The notes beneath the pieces were generated by a model that had not been told where the DNA came from, did not search any database, and worked only from the letters and a program-made list of their open reading frames with translations. From Caballeronia novacaledonica (lineage in GTDB: Bacteria > Pseudomonadota > Gammaproteobacteria > Burkholderiales > Burkholderiaceae), in assembly GCF_900258035.1 (NCBI RefSeq), contig NZ_OGTP01000011.1:1-64000 (forward strand): a stretch of 64,000 bases of DNA, written 5' to 3'. The position numbers and the translations under genes are program-made. Positions 18,306-27,630 of the stretch are shown here, one piece after another. Within the stretch, counting starts at the first letter, position 1. Each line of letters begins with the position of its first letter.

Positions 18306-19699
18306 ACCGGCCTTCGCGTTCGCTTGCGGTACGCATCGCGCTCTCGTTTGCGGTGATCGTGTGCATCGTGGTCGGCATGGTCGGCGCGTCGCTCTATCAC
18401 GCGACGAATCGCGCGCTGTCCACGCGTGCGGATTATCAACTGATCGGGCGCGTCGAGCATTTCCGCTCGCTGCTGCACGATCTCTACACGATCAATGAAA
18501 TCGAAGCGCGGCCGAAGCTCTTCGAAACGATGCTCGGCGACCGGCAGGACGTCATCATGTTCCGGCGCGCGGGCTCGGCGGCATTCATCAACGTCAATCC
18601 GGAACAGATGCCATTGCCGCCGCTTCATATCGTGCCGATGACGCGAGCCATCGGACTCGACGATCTCTACGAAGGCTCGCGTGCGGATGGCGTGCGCATG
18701 CGTTGGGTCGGCGCGCAGGCGCGTATCGGCGAGAGCGGCGAAGTGGTCGAGATCATCGCGGCGCATGTGATGACGCAAGAGGCGATCGTCCTGTCGGCGT
18801 ATCTCAAGCGCGTGTGGATCAACGTGATCGGCGCGGTGCTCGTGACGCTTCTGCTCGCGTACTGGGTCACGAGCCGCGGACTCGTGCCGCTCAAGGCGAT
18901 GGCCGAAAAAGCCGCGGAAATCACGCCGAACCGCCTTTCCGCACGGCTCGATGTCGCGCATGCGCCCGCCGAATTGCAGAGCCTCGCGGCGTCGTTCAAT
19001 GCGATGCTCGATCGTCTCGAACACGGCTATGAACGCCTGCTGCAATTCTCCGCCGATCTCGCGCATGAACTGCGCACGCCGATCGGCGTGTTGATCGGCG
19101 AAACGCAGGTTGCGCTCGCGCATGAGCGCAATGTCGTGGAATATCGCAGCGTGCTCGAATCGAATCTGGAGGAGCTTGAGCGGCTTGCGCGCATCGCGCA
19201 GAACATTCTGTTTCTTGCGCAGGCGGATCATGGGCAGCAGCAGATCGAGCGCGAAAGGCTCGATATCCGCGAGGAGCTCGAAACCATCGGCGCTTACTTC
19301 GAAGGTATCGCCGATGAACGCCGCATCACGTTCGATATCGACGCCGATGGCGAAATGGTTGCAAACGCAATTATGTGCCGGAGGGCGATTGGCAATGTGG
19401 TCGTGAATGCGGTGCGTTATGCGACGGCCGGGAGTGTGGTGCGCTTGAGCGGCCGCGCGGATGCCGGCGGTGCTGTTGTCGTGGTCGGTAATCGGCTTGG
19501 CGCCAGCCTCGGGGAGGAAGAGCTTGCGAGGCTTTTCGATCGCTTTTATCGCGGCGATGCGGCGCGTAGTGAATTCACTGAGTCGAGTGGGTTGGGGTTG
19601 TCGATCGTGCAAGCCATCATGCGGTTGCATGGCGGTAACGTGACCGCCGTCTGCACGCGCGATGCCTGGATCGAGTTTTCTTTACGGTTTCCTTTTTGA
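18302..19699 (+). CDS. Sensor histidine kinase
   Basis: A 465-residue membrane kinase. TM1 spans about 10-31, a ~140-residue periplasmic sensor follows, TM2 spans about 172-190, then HAMP. The H-box is [12 protein letters not shown] with phosphorylatable His255. The ATPase domain has a divergent N-box ([15 protein letters not shown]), LFDRFYRGD and SSGLGLSIV. The TTG at 18302, overlapping the regulator's TGA, is preceded by GGGGAG and starts where the kinase homology begins. It pairs with the upstream regulator. The signal is unknown; a periplasmic metal or oxidant would fit the neighbouring redox operon. Confidence 0.9.
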   Translation: MNRPSRSLAVRIALSFAVIVCIVVGMVGASLYHATNRALSTRADYQLIGRVEHFRSLLHDLYTINEIEARPKLFETMLGDRQDVIMFRRAGSAAFINVNPEQMPLPPLHIVPMTRAIGLDDLYEGSRADGVRMRWVGAQARIGESGEVVEIIAAHVMTQEAIVLSAYLKRVWINVIGAVLVTLLLAYWVTSRGLVPLKAMAEKAAEITPNRLSARLDVAHAPAELQSLAASFNAMLDRLEHGYERLLQFSADLAHELRTPIGVLIGETQVALAHERNVVEYRSVLESNLEELERLARIAQNILFLAQADHGQQQIERERLDIREELETIGAYFEGIADERRITFDIDADGEMVANAIMCRRAIGNVVVNAVRYATAGSVVRLSGRADAGGAVVVVGNRLGASLGEEELARLFDRFYRGDAARSEFTESSGLGLSIVQAIMRLHGGNVTAVCTRDAWIEFSLRFPF

Positions 19700-19712
19700 G
19701 TTCTTTTTGTTT

Positions 19713-19793
19713 GGAATCCTGAGTTCGTGTCGGTTTATTCGCACTGCCCCTGTGCGGGCGGCGGTCACTTTCTTTGCTGCTGCGAAGAAAGTA
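19713..19793 (+). repeat. Isolated terminal arm of the ~570-bp repeat family
   Basis: A diverged single copy of the arm, containing CACTGCCCCTGTGCGGG and CACTTTCTTTGCTGCTGC. It ends before the AACCAAAG part and lies about 114 bp before the arm of the full element. It begins 14 bp after the kinase stop codon. Tandem duplication or a remnant of an older copy are both possible. Confidence 0.8.
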
Positions 19794-19842
19794 ATGCGGG
19801 GCTTTTGGGGCTTTCGAGGGTCTGAATGAAACTTGCTTTCGC

Positions 19843-20426
19843 GTCGGTCTATTAGCACTGCCCCTGTGCGGGGCGGCAGTCACTTTCTTTGCTGCTGCAA
19901 AGAAAGTAACCAAAGAAAGCAGCTTTTCAGGCCCGCTGTCACACGCAACTTGGCCAATTTTCTCCCTGTCGATGGCACTCGCCTAAGTGTCGCCCTCACA
20001 GGCCCAATCGGACTTGGCTCGCGCACGGTCTGCCGCCCCACATGTTTTAAGGCGCTGGTTCAGCACGAAATGGCATCGGCACAGCGCTGCGCGCTGCCGT
20101 TGGGTATGCGAGGGAAACCAGCGAGAAAGAAGCGCACGCAGCCCCCGATTAACCCATCGGCCGCGAAGCGGGCCGGAGCTGTTTTGTGCTGAACCAGTTT
20201 GTTGTGTGATGCGATGAGTCAGACCGTGCGCGAGCCAAGCCCGATAAGACCTTTGAGGGCACTCGCTACTCTGGGGGCCATTAGGTCAATCGCCTGTGCC
20301 GCGGCCGGCATGAAGCACTTTGGATGGAAAAGCTGCTTTCTTTGGTTACTTTCTTTGCAGCAGCAAAGAAAGTGACTGCCGCCCCGCACAGGGGCAACAC
20401 TAATAAACCAATAACAAATCGGGATC
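19843..20426. repeat. Repeat element A: ~580 bp with inverted terminal arms
   Basis: The left arm (19843-19928) and right arm (20326-20411) are near-perfect inverted copies about 85 bp long. Each arm holds two hairpins: GCCCC/GGGGC and the 11-bp stem ACTTTCTTTGC/GCAAAGAAAGT with loop TGCT. The interior also pairs in part (GGCTCGCGCACGGTCTG near 20015 and its complement near 20220; GGTTCAGCAC and GTGCTGAACC). The whole is thus a large imperfect palindrome. It lies between two convergent genes, contains no credible gene and no transposase, and carries a GGATCC at its right outer edge. It has the same structure as the element at 61.1-61.7 kb but the opposite orientation. Confidence 0.9.
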
Positions 20427-20447
20427 CGGCAACAAACAAAAGAACGA

Positions 20448-22244
20448 TCACCGCGTTGCAACCTCCAAAGCCTCCCGCTGCGCAAGCAGCCCATGAATCT
20501 GGGCAACCACCGCAGCCCCTTCGCCGACCGCCGCCGCGACGCGCTTCGTCGAACTCGACCGCACATCGCCGATGGCGAACACCCCCGGTACGCTGGTTTC
20601 CAGCGCCATCACGCCTTCTGTGCGACCGTCATGCGCCTCGGGCCCGGTCAGCACGAACCCTTTGCCATCGACATTCACGTTGCAATTGCGCAGCCAATCC
20701 GTATTCGGATCGGCGCCGGTGAACAAAAACAGATGCCGCGAATCGATCGTAAGCGGCCCATCCGGCGTCGTGCAATTGACGGCTGTCAGCGCGCGGCCAT
20801 CGCCATCCAGCGATGTGATCTGCGTATGCGTGCGCACCGTCACGTTCGGCAACGAGCCAATCCGCTCCACCAGATAATGCGACATGCTCGCCGAAAGGCC
20901 CGCGCCGCGAATCAACAGATGCACGTGCTTCGCGTGCGTCGCGAGATAAACGACCGCCTGTCCCGCCGAATTGCCACCGCCGACCAGCACGACTTCCGAG
21001 TTCTTGCACAGCTTCGCCTCGACCGGCGACGCCCAGTAATACGTCCCGTGCCCTTCGTAACGCTCCAGCCCGGCAATGTCCGGCCGACGATACGCCGCCC
21101 CCGACGCGATCACCACCGTCTGCGTCGTCACGCGCTTGCCGTTTTCCAGTTCGATCTGGATCGGATTGCAATTGCAATGCAGCGCCTTGATCTTGGTCGG
21201 AATCGCGATATGCGCGCCGAACTTCTGCGCCTGCACGAACGCGCGGCCGGCAAGCGCCTGCCCGGAAATGCCGGTCGGGAAACCGAGATAGTTTTCGATG
21301 CGCGAGCTCGCGCCCGCCTGCCCGCCCGGCGCGCGGCAATCGAACACCGCCACCGACAAACCTTCGGACGCCGCATACACCGCCGTCGCGAGTCCCGCCG
21401 GCCCCGCGCCGACGATCGCGACATCGTAGACATGCGCCGGATCGAACTCGGGCAGCCAGCCGAGCTGCGTCGCGATCTGATTCTCGCTCGGCGCGCGCAG
21501 CACGGTGCCGTCCGGACAGATGACGAGCGGGAAATCGGACGTCGACGCCGATATGCGTTCGAGCAGCGAGATCGCGTCGGGATCGGCGCAGGCGTCGATC
21601 ACCGTGTGCGGATAACCGTTACGCCGCAGAAAGCCTTGCAGCGAAACCAGACGGCCATCGTCCGACTGGCCGAGCAGCACCGGTCCGCTGCCCTTTTCGA
21701 TCAGCCCGACGCGGCGCAGAATCAGCGCGCGCATGATGCGCTCGCCCAGTTCCGCTTCGGCGACGAGCAGCGCGCGCAGCCGCTCCGGCGGAATCACGAT
21801 GCCGTCGACATCCTCGGCGGCGACGCCATCGACGAGACAGGGCTTGCCCGAAAGCTGCGCCACTTCCGCCAGAAAGTGCCCCGGCCCGTGCTCGACGACG
21901 AGATGCTGCTGCCCGAGCGCGTTGCGCCGCGTCACCCGTACGAGCCCTTTCAGGACGATCACCATGCCGCGCCCCGTCTCGCCCATGCGGAACAGCCACT
22001 CGCCCTGACGCCAGTGCGACGCCGTTCCGAAGCGGCTCATGCGCTCGACTTCGTTGTCGGTCAGGCGCGGGAACATCTGGTGCGTGCGCGTTTCGAGCGG
22101 CGAGAAAGGCGCGCTGTCCTCGGCGGCGGCAGCGGCGGGCGACGGCACGACGTTCGGATCGGGATTCGCGAGCGGCTCGCGCGCGCTCCATGCGACGACA
22201 TTCGGCATGCCCTGGCCAGGCTCGTTGAACGGCGTTGTACTCAT
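20448..22244 (-). CDS. cNMP-binding domain / thioredoxin-reductase-like FAD oxidoreductase
   Basis: A 598-residue fusion. Residues about 55-175 are a cyclic-nucleotide-binding/Crp-type sensor (RQGEWLFRMGETGRGMVIVLKG). Residues about 185-260 look like a thioredoxin-fold insert. Residues about 268-590 are a thioredoxin-reductase-like flavoprotein (VAIVGAGPAGLATAVYAASEG, second nucleotide motif VVLVGGGNSAGQA, FAD-binding GVFAIGDVR). The CxxC redox pair of true thioredoxin reductases is absent: around residue 404 it reads YYWASP, with a lone Cys413 nearby. Electron transfer must therefore differ. Its ATG overlaps the stop of the upstream DedA-rhodanese gene by 4 nt, implying coupled translation. 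Confidence 0.9.
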   Translation of the reverse strand: MSTTPFNEPGQGMPNVVAWSAREPLANPDPNVVPSPAAAAAEDSAPFSPLETRTHQMFPRLTDNEVERMSRFGTASHWRQGEWLFRMGETGRGMVIVLKGLVRVTRRNALGQQHLVVEHGPGHFLAEVAQLSGKPCLVDGVAAEDVDGIVIPPERLRALLVAEAELGERIMRALILRRVGLIEKGSGPVLLGQSDDGRLVSLQGFLRRNGYPHTVIDACADPDAISLLERISASTSDFPLVICPDGTVLRAPSENQIATQLGWLPEFDPAHVYDVAIVGAGPAGLATAVYAASEGLSVAVFDCRAPGGQAGASSRIENYLGFPTGISGQALAGRAFVQAQKFGAHIAIPTKIKALHCNCNPIQIELENGKRVTTQTVVIASGAAYRRPDIAGLERYEGHGTYYWASPVEAKLCKNSEVVLVGGGNSAGQAVVYLATHAKHVHLLIRGAGLSASMSHYLVERIGSLPNVTVRTHTQITSLDGDGRALTAVNCTTPDGPLTIDSRHLFLFTGADPNTDWLRNCNVNVDGKGFVLTGPEAHDGRTEGVMALETSVPGVFAIGDVRSSSTKRVAAAVGEGAAVVAQIHGLLAQREALEVATR

Positions 22245-23335
22245 GCGCGATCTCCGTGTGGAAAACCAGCTTCATGCAGCGATGCCGAGCCCGCGGACGC
22301 CGCCGCCGATTTCACCGGCCAGGGGCACATCGCCGCCATTTCCGCGACTTCCTCGGGCGTGGTCGCCGCGAGTTCGCCGAACTCCGTCAGCGTCGCCACC
22401 TCGAAACCGGCGAGCCGCCACGCGTCCAGTCCGCCCGTGAGCGGCACGACGTCGCGAAAACCCGCGTTGCGCATGGTCTTGGCCATCCAAGCAGCCGACA
22501 CTTCGTTCGGACAGGAGCAGTAAATGACGACCTTGCGCGACTTGTCGTAGTTCTCGATGATCGTCGCGAGATCGCGTTCGTCGGCGAAAAGCGAGCCGGG
22601 GATCGCGGCCGGATCGAGCATGCGCTTTTCCGGCGAGCGGATATCGAAAATCACGGGAAGCGGCTCGTCGTTCATCAGCGCGTAGAGCTGATCCACGCTG
22701 ATGCGCGCCTTTTCCAGCGTCGCCATGAGCGCGCGGCGGCGCCACCAGCGATACGCGACGTAAATCGCGAGCAGCACCGCGACGACGACCACCGCCTGCC
22801 GCCCGAGCTGCGAGATCATCGCGAAGACCATTTCGAGCTGCGCCGCGAAAATGACGCCGACGGTCAGCCCGAGCGCGCCCCACAGCGCAACGCCCGCGCC
22901 GTCGTACGCGATGAAACTGCGCAGCTTCACGCCCATCGCGCCCGCGAGCGGCACGGAAACGAGCGACAGACCGGGAATGAACTTCGCGACGAGCAGAATG
23001 CGCACGCCCCAGCGGCCGAAAAAGCGCTCGGTCTTCTTCACGCAGGTATCGCGCGAAAGGGACAGCTTGCAGATGGTCTTGAGCGTCTTGTCGCCGTACC
23101 GGCGCCCGCCCTGGAACCACACGAGATCGCCGAGCACGCCGCCCGCCACCGCCACGCACAGCACGCCCGCCAGCGCCGGCCAGAACGCGCCGCCGTTCAC
23201 GGCCATCAGCGCGATGGACGCGCCGACGACGATCATCGTCGGCATCGCGGGCACCGGCAGCCCGAGTGCCGAGCCCATTACGTTGATGAATACGATCGCC
23301 GGGCCGAATCGATCGACTAGCTGATGCAACAACAT
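22241..23335 (-). CDS. DedA-family membrane protein with C-terminal rhodanese domain
   Basis: A 364-residue fusion. Residues 1-200 are a DedA/VTT membrane protein (several hydrophobic helices, AKFIPGLSLVSVPLAGAMG), a family implicated in lipid and envelope homeostasis. Residues about 215-320 form a rhodanese domain with candidate active-site Cys273 in VIYCSCPNEVSA and the C-terminal motif LTGGLDAWRLAG. The ATG at 23335 follows GGGAGA by 6 nt. It is the first gene of a two-gene unit with the downstream flavoprotein, suggesting a joint sulfur or redox function at the membrane; that is inference. Confidence 0.92.
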   Translation of the reverse strand: MLLHQLVDRFGPAIVFINVMGSALGLPVPAMPTMIVVGASIALMAVNGGAFWPALAGVLCVAVAGGVLGDLVWFQGGRRYGDKTLKTICKLSLSRDTCVKKTERFFGRWGVRILLVAKFIPGLSLVSVPLAGAMGVKLRSFIAYDGAGVALWGALGLTVGVIFAAQLEMVFAMISQLGRQAVVVVAVLLAIYVAYRWWRRRALMATLEKARISVDQLYALMNDEPLPVIFDIRSPEKRMLDPAAIPGSLFADERDLATIIENYDKSRKVVIYCSCPNEVSAAWMAKTMRNAGFRDVVPLTGGLDAWRLAGFEVATLTEFGELAATTPEEVAEMAAMCPWPVKSAAASAGSASLHEAGFPHGDRA

Positions 23336-23557
23336 GGGAATCTCCCGCGCGGGAAGGGTGTGGTCTCGGGACGACGGGACGCGCGCCGCGAAAACCGGCG
23401 CTGCGAAGGCGCAAAAAGCACGAAAGCGAGCGAGATACGAGCTTGCGACCGCTCGTGGTTCAACGTGGTGCACGTAGCGCCGGGCCGACGTTCGTCACAT
23501 TTAAGAGATAAGTGTAGCCCGGAAATGCACATGTAAGCACGACAGGTGCGCGGGACG

Positions 23558-23581
23558 CGGACATCGCGCGCGCGATGTCCG
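23558..23581. repeat. 24-bp perfect palindrome downstream of the erythronate cluster
   Basis: CGGACATCGCGC followed by its exact complement forms a perfect palindrome without spacer. It lies 22 bp past the denD stop codon and has no T-run. It could be a rho-dependent or processed 3' end, or a protein site for the divergent upstream region of the DedA gene. Confidence 0.6.
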
Positions 23582-23603
23582 GTTCAAGCTGCAGACTTTG
23601 GGA

Positions 23604-24569
23604 TTAGGGACGTTCGTCGGCGATATAGGCGCGGATCACGTCGGCGAAATTCTTGTCGCCCGTGAGGCCCAGTTGCTCCGCGCGCGCCGTGTCCCAGGCG
23701 CCCGGCCAACTGCCGACGATCTTCTCGATGCGCTCGTCGCGCTGCCAGTCGATGCGCTGCACGGCTTCCTCGCCCGCCACTTCGCGCAGCGCCGCGACCA
23801 TCTCGTTCACGCTGACCGACAAGCCCGGCAGATTGACGACCGGCCTGAGCCCGAGCTTCTCGCGATCGATTTCGCAGCCCGCGATCAGCGCCTCGATCGC
23901 GCTTTTCGGCGACAGGAGCCAGACGCGGGTTTCGCCATCGACGGGGCAGGTCGAGCGCTCGCCGTTCAGCGGCTCGCGAATGATGCCGCTCGCAAACGAC
24001 GAAGCCGCCGCGTTCGGCTTGCCCGGCCGCACGCTGATGGTCGGAAGCCGCAGCACGCGGCCATCGACGAAACCGCGCCGCGCGTAGTCGGAAAGCAGCA
24101 ACTCGGCGATGGCTTTCTGCGTTCCGTACGACGATTGCGGATTGAGCGCGGTGTCGTCCTGCACGATGTCGGGCAGCGCGCCGCCGTACACCGCGACCGA
24201 ACTCGTGAACACGACGCGCGGCTTGTGGCCCGCCGCGCGACACACTTCGAGCAACGCGCGCGACGCGTCGAGATTGATCTTCATGCCGAGATCGAAGTCC
24301 GCTTCGGCCTGGCCGCTCACGATGGCGGCGAGATGAAAGACGGCTTCCGTACGCGTGTCGATGTGGCGTCGCAGCACGGCTGGATCGGAGATGTCGCCGG
24401 TTTCGGCGCGCACGCGTTCGTCGTTGATGAGGTGTTCGTCGCTCGGGCGCGCGACGTCCAGCAGCACCAGTTCCGTGACCGGTTCGCCGTTCAGTTCGTT
24501 GCGTTCGAGCAGCCGCTTCGCGAGACGCTGACCGAGAAAGCCTGCGCCGCCGGTGATGAGAATTTTCAT
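23604..24569 (-). CDS. denD: D-erythronate dehydrogenase
   Basis: A 321-residue extended short-chain dehydrogenase/epimerase-fold enzyme converting D-erythronate to 2-oxo-D-erythronate with NAD+. Motifs are the Rossmann GGAGFLGQRLAKRL, FHLAAIVSG, the catalytic Ser/Tyr/Lys set (TSSVAVYGG, then SSYGTQKAIAE) and LRLPTISVRPG. The DenD name rests on the cluster (otnI, otnK, otnC, ltnD) as well as on the sequence type. It follows otnI by 16 bp and ends the cluster. Confidence 0.88.
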   Translation of the reverse strand: MKILITGGAGFLGQRLAKRLLERNELNGEPVTELVLLDVARPSDEHLINDERVRAETGDISDPAVLRRHIDTRTEAVFHLAAIVSGQAEADFDLGMKINLDASRALLEVCRAAGHKPRVVFTSSVAVYGGALPDIVQDDTALNPQSSYGTQKAIAELLLSDYARRGFVDGRVLRLPTISVRPGKPNAAASSFASGIIREPLNGERSTCPVDGETRVWLLSPKSAIEALIAGCEIDREKLGLRPVVNLPGLSVSVNEMVAALREVAGEEAVQRIDWQRDERIEKIVGSWPGAWDTARAEQLGLTGDKNFADVIRAYIADERP

Positions 24570-24585
24570 TGGGTCGCGTCCTTTT

Positions 24586-25374
24586 TCACAGATAAGGTTT
24601 GAGCCAGCCGAGACCTTCGGACGTGTTGGTTTTCGGTTTGTATTCGCAGCCGACGAAGCCCTCGTAGCCGAGCGAATCGATCAGCTCGAATAGGTAGGGA
24701 TAATTGAGTTCGCCGATATCCGGCTCGTGCCGATCCGGCACGCCCGCGATCTGAATATGGCCGATGCCCGCGTTCGGGCGCGTCATGTCGCGTTTCAGCT
24801 TGATCGCGATATCGCCTTCCACGATCTGGCAGTGATAGATGTCGAACTGCACTTGCAGGTTCGGGGCGGCGATCGCATCGCAGACGGCTTGCGCTTCGTC
24901 CTGACGGTTCAGGAAGAAACCGGGGATGTCGCGGGTGTTGATCGGCTCTATCACGATGCCAATGCCCGCCTTTTCGGCTTCCTTCGCGGCGTATTCGAGG
25001 TTTTTCAAATACACCGCGCGATGTTGCTCTCGCGGCTGGTCAGGGGCGATCAGGCCCGCCATCACATGCAGTTTTTTGTTGCCGAGCACGGCGGCGTATT
25101 CGAGTCCCTTCGCGACGCTTTCCTTGAATTCCTTTTCCCTTCCCGGCAAGGATGCGATGCCGCGCTCGCCCTTCGACCAGTCGCCCGGCGGGGCGTTGAA
25201 GAGCGCTTGTGTCAGGCCGTTGTCTTTCAGGCGCCGCTCGATTTCGCTCGCCGCGAAGTCATACGGGAACAGGAATTCGACCGCCTTGAAACCGTCGCTC
25301 GATGCCGCCGCGAAACGGTCCAGGAACGCGTGCTCCGGGTACATCATCGTCAGATTTGCTGCAAAGCTTGGCAT
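24586..25374 (-). CDS. otnI: 2-oxo-tetronate isomerase (hydroxypyruvate isomerase family)
   Basis: A 262-residue TIM-barrel enzyme interconverting 2-oxo- and 3-oxo-tetronate in L-threonate and D-erythronate degradation. Typical elements are [18 protein letters not shown] at the start, [17 protein letters not shown] with the metal-binding Glu, [25 protein letters not shown] and [17 protein letters not shown]. The ATG at 25374 has AAGGAG upstream. The open frame continues 49 codons further only because the neighbouring repeat arm happens to be open, so that extension is rejected. It is separated from otnC by the half repeat element. Confidence 0.93.
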   Translation of the reverse strand: MPSFAANLTMMYPEHAFLDRFAAASSDGFKAVEFLFPYDFAASEIERRLKDNGLTQALFNAPPGDWSKGERGIASLPGREKEFKESVAKGLEYAAVLGNKKLHVMAGLIAPDQPREQHRAVYLKNLEYAAKEAEKAGIGIVIEPINTRDIPGFFLNRQDEAQAVCDAIAAPNLQVQFDIYHCQIVEGDIAIKLKRDMTRPNAGIGHIQIAGVPDRHEPDIGELNYPYLFELIDSLGYEGFVGCEYKPKTNTSEGLGWLKPYL

Positions 25375-25414
25375 TTTGCATGTGCTCCTTGGGTTCTGTT
25401 CGATTTGCGCTTCT

Positions 25415-25700
25415 ATGGAATCCTGTGTTCGTGTCGGTCTATTCGCTCTGCCCCTGTGCGGGGCGGCAGTTACTTTCTTTGCTGCTGCAAAGAAAGTAAC
25501 CAAAGAAACAGCTTTCCCCATCCAAAGTGCCTCACGCCGGCCGCGGCACAGGCGATCGACCTGATGGCCCCGCTATAGCAAGTGCCCTCATAGGTCTCAT
25601 CGGGCGTGGATCGCGCACGGTCCGACTCGCTAGTCCGCTCAACTCGCCGGTTCAGCCCTGGCAAGCTCCGGCACTGCGCTGCGCGCTGCCGTCGGGTGGT
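25415..25700. repeat. Repeat element C: half copy inside the otn cluster
   Basis: One complete terminal arm (about 25433-25520, one change in the hairpin strand: AGTTACTTTC) is followed by the interior type that carries GCCGGCCGCGGCACAGGCGAT and a diverged CGCGCACGGTCCGACTC. It fades near 25700, just before the otnC stop codon, and has no partner arm. It therefore looks like a truncated copy of elements A and B. It separates otnC from otnI. Confidence 0.85.
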
Positions 25701-25711
25701 TCTGGCTCCTG

Positions 25712-26353
25712 TTACCAGCGCGCGCCGAATGTTTTCCTCAAATCCTCTATCGCTTCCTCCGGTAACGGTTCGGGGCGCGGCATCGTCGACAGATAAAGCT
25801 GCGCCGTCTCTTCCAACTCCTCCAGCGCGTAGCTCGCGTGCGATACCGATTTCTCCCACACCACCGGTCCAAGCCGTTCCAGCAACACCGCGCGCACCTT
25901 CGACGCCAGCGCCGCCACTTCTTCCGCAACCGCCGCATCGCCCGGACGGCGATACGCGATCAACGGCACATGGCCCACCTTCATCACGTAGTACGGTGTG
26001 ATCGGCGGCAGGACGTCGTCCGCTTTCCATACGCCCGCCAGCGTCAGCGCGACGAGATGCGTCGAATGCGTGTGCACCACGCCGCGCGCTTCCGCATTGT
26101 TCTCGTAGATGCGGCGATGCAGTGCCAGCGTCTTCGATGGCCGTCCGCCCGATACATGATCGCCTTTCAGATTGACCTTCGCGATGTCGTTCGGATCGAG
26201 ACGGCCCAGGCACGCGTCGGTCGGCGTGATGAGCCAGCCGTCGTCCAGACGCGCGCTGATGTTGCCCGCGCTGCCGACCGTATAGCGGCGCTCGTACAGG
26301 CTCTTTCCTGTCCGGCAAATCTCTTCGCGAATGGCGTTTTCGTTCGATGCCAT
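25712..26353 (-). CDS. otnC: 3-oxo-tetronate 4-phosphate decarboxylase (class II aldolase family)
   Basis: A 213-residue zinc enzyme of the AraD/FucA class II aldolase family, decarboxylating 3-oxo-tetronate 4-phosphate to dihydroxyacetone phosphate. Seen are NISARLDDGWLITPT, VSGGRPSKTLALHRRIY, the metal-binding VVHTHSTHLVAL (His-x-His) and further His in VMKVGHVPLIAY. The ATG at 26353 shares one base with the otnK stop codon, implying translational coupling. A GTG one codon earlier is possible. Confidence 0.93.
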   Translation of the reverse strand: MASNENAIREEICRTGKSLYERRYTVGSAGNISARLDDGWLITPTDACLGRLDPNDIAKVNLKGDHVSGGRPSKTLALHRRIYENNAEARGVVHTHSTHLVALTLAGVWKADDVLPPITPYYVMKVGHVPLIAYRRPGDAAVAEEVAALASKVRAVLLERLGPVVWEKSVSHASYALEELEETAQLYLSTMPRPEPLPEEAIEDLRKTFGARW

Positions 26354-27630
26354 CACAGTGCCTTCAGCGCCTTCTCGAAGAAATCGGTCGCGCCGAAATT
26401 GCCGGACTTCAGTGCGAGGCCCAGCGATTCATCGGCGTTCGCGCCGATGGATTGCGTCGCCGGCACGCCCGGATCGATCTGCGGCCCGATGCGCAACGAC
26501 CGCACATCGAGCGCCTGCACGACCGCGCCCGATGTCTCGCCGCCCGCGACCACGAACTTGCGCACGCCTTCGTCACGCAACGCGCGCGCAATCGACGCGA
26601 GCGCATCTTCGACCAGTTGCCCCGCCTTCTCGACGCCCAGTTCCTTCTGCACCGCCTTCACTTCATCCGGCGACGATGTCGCGTAGATAAGCACCGGCTC
26701 GTCGTGCTTGCGCGCGAATTCGACAGCGTTGCGCACCACCGGCTCGCACCGCGAGAGCGCCATCGGATCGATGCGGAAACCCGGCTTCGATTCGCGCCAG
26801 TGCGCGACCTGCGCGTTCGTCGCCTTCGATGCGCTGCCCGCCAGCACGACCGACTTGCCCTCGATCTTCGGCAGATCGGCGGCATGTTCCGCATGCGCGA
26901 GCAGATTCGCCGCGCGAAAATTGTCCGGAAGCCCCAGCGCGATGCCCGAGCCGCCCGTGATCAGCGCAAGCCCGCGGCACGCTTCGCCGAGCGTGTGGAG
27001 ATCGGCGTCGGAGACCGCATCGGCGATGGCGAGGCGCACGCCATCGTTCTTCAGCTCGCCGATGCGCGCACGGATCGCGTCCGCGCCCTTCGCGATCGTG
27101 TCGTAGCGAATCAGCCCGACTTTCGCGTTCGTCTGACGCTGCAGCACGCGCACGAGGTTCGGATCGGTCATCGGCGTAAGCGGATGATTCTCCATGCCCG
27201 ACTCGTTCAGCAGCACGTCGCCGACGAACAGATTGCCGCGAAAGATCGTGCGGCCGTTCTCGGGAAACGCGGGGCAGGCGATCGTGAAATCGTCCTTCAA
27301 CGCGTCGAGCAACGCCTCCGCGACCGGGCCGATGTTGCCGCGATCGGTGGAATCGAACGTCGAGCAATATTTGAAGAAGAACTGGCGGCAACCCTGCGCG
27401 CGCAGCCATTCGAGCGCGTCGAGCGACTGGCGCACGGCGTCGGCGGCGGGAATCGTGCGCGATTTCAGCGCGACGACGATCGCGTCCGCGTCGATGCGCG
27501 TGCCCGCTTCGGGAATGCCGATGGTCTGCACCGTGCGCATGCCGCCGCGCACGAGCATGTTGGCGAGATCGGTCGCGCCGGTGAAATCGTCGGCGATACA
27601 GCCGAGCAGTGCCTGCGCCGCTTGCGTCAT
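26353..27630 (-). CDS. otnK: 3-oxo-tetronate kinase (DUF1537 / four-carbon acid sugar kinase)
   Basis: A 425-residue kinase with two lobes, phosphorylating 3-oxo-tetronate at C4. The N-terminal signature is LLGCIADDFTGATDLANMLVRGG, followed by FFKYCSTFDSTDRGNIGPV. The C-terminal nucleotide-binding lobe has LAGSASKATNAQV and VVAGGETSGAVVQAL. The ATG at 27630 overlaps the end of ltnD by 4 nt. The open frame continues far upstream through ltnD in another frame and is not real there. Confidence 0.93.
   Translation of the reverse strand: MTQAAQALLGCIADDFTGATDLANMLVRGGMRTVQTIGIPEAGTRIDADAIVVALKSRTIPAADAVRQSLDALEWLRAQGCRQFFFKYCSTFDSTDRGNIGPVAEALLDALKDDFTIACPAFPENGRTIFRGNLFVGDVLLNESGMENHPLTPMTDPNLVRVLQRQTNAKVGLIRYDTIAKGADAIRARIGELKNDGVRLAIADAVSDADLHTLGEACRGLALITGGSGIALGLPDNFRAANLLAHAEHAADLPKIEGKSVVLAGSASKATNAQVAHWRESKPGFRIDPMALSRCEPVVRNAVEFARKHDEPVLIYATSSPDEVKAVQKELGVEKAGQLVEDALASIARALRDEGVRKFVVAGGETSGAVVQALDVRSLRIGPQIDPGVPATQSIGANADESLGLALKSGNFGATDFFEKALKAL

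Noticed and set aside
25375..25521. N-terminal extension of OtnI through the repeat arm
   Set aside because: The extension is the phantom peptide present at every copy of the repeat; the Met at 25374 has a proper ribosome site and starts the family homology.
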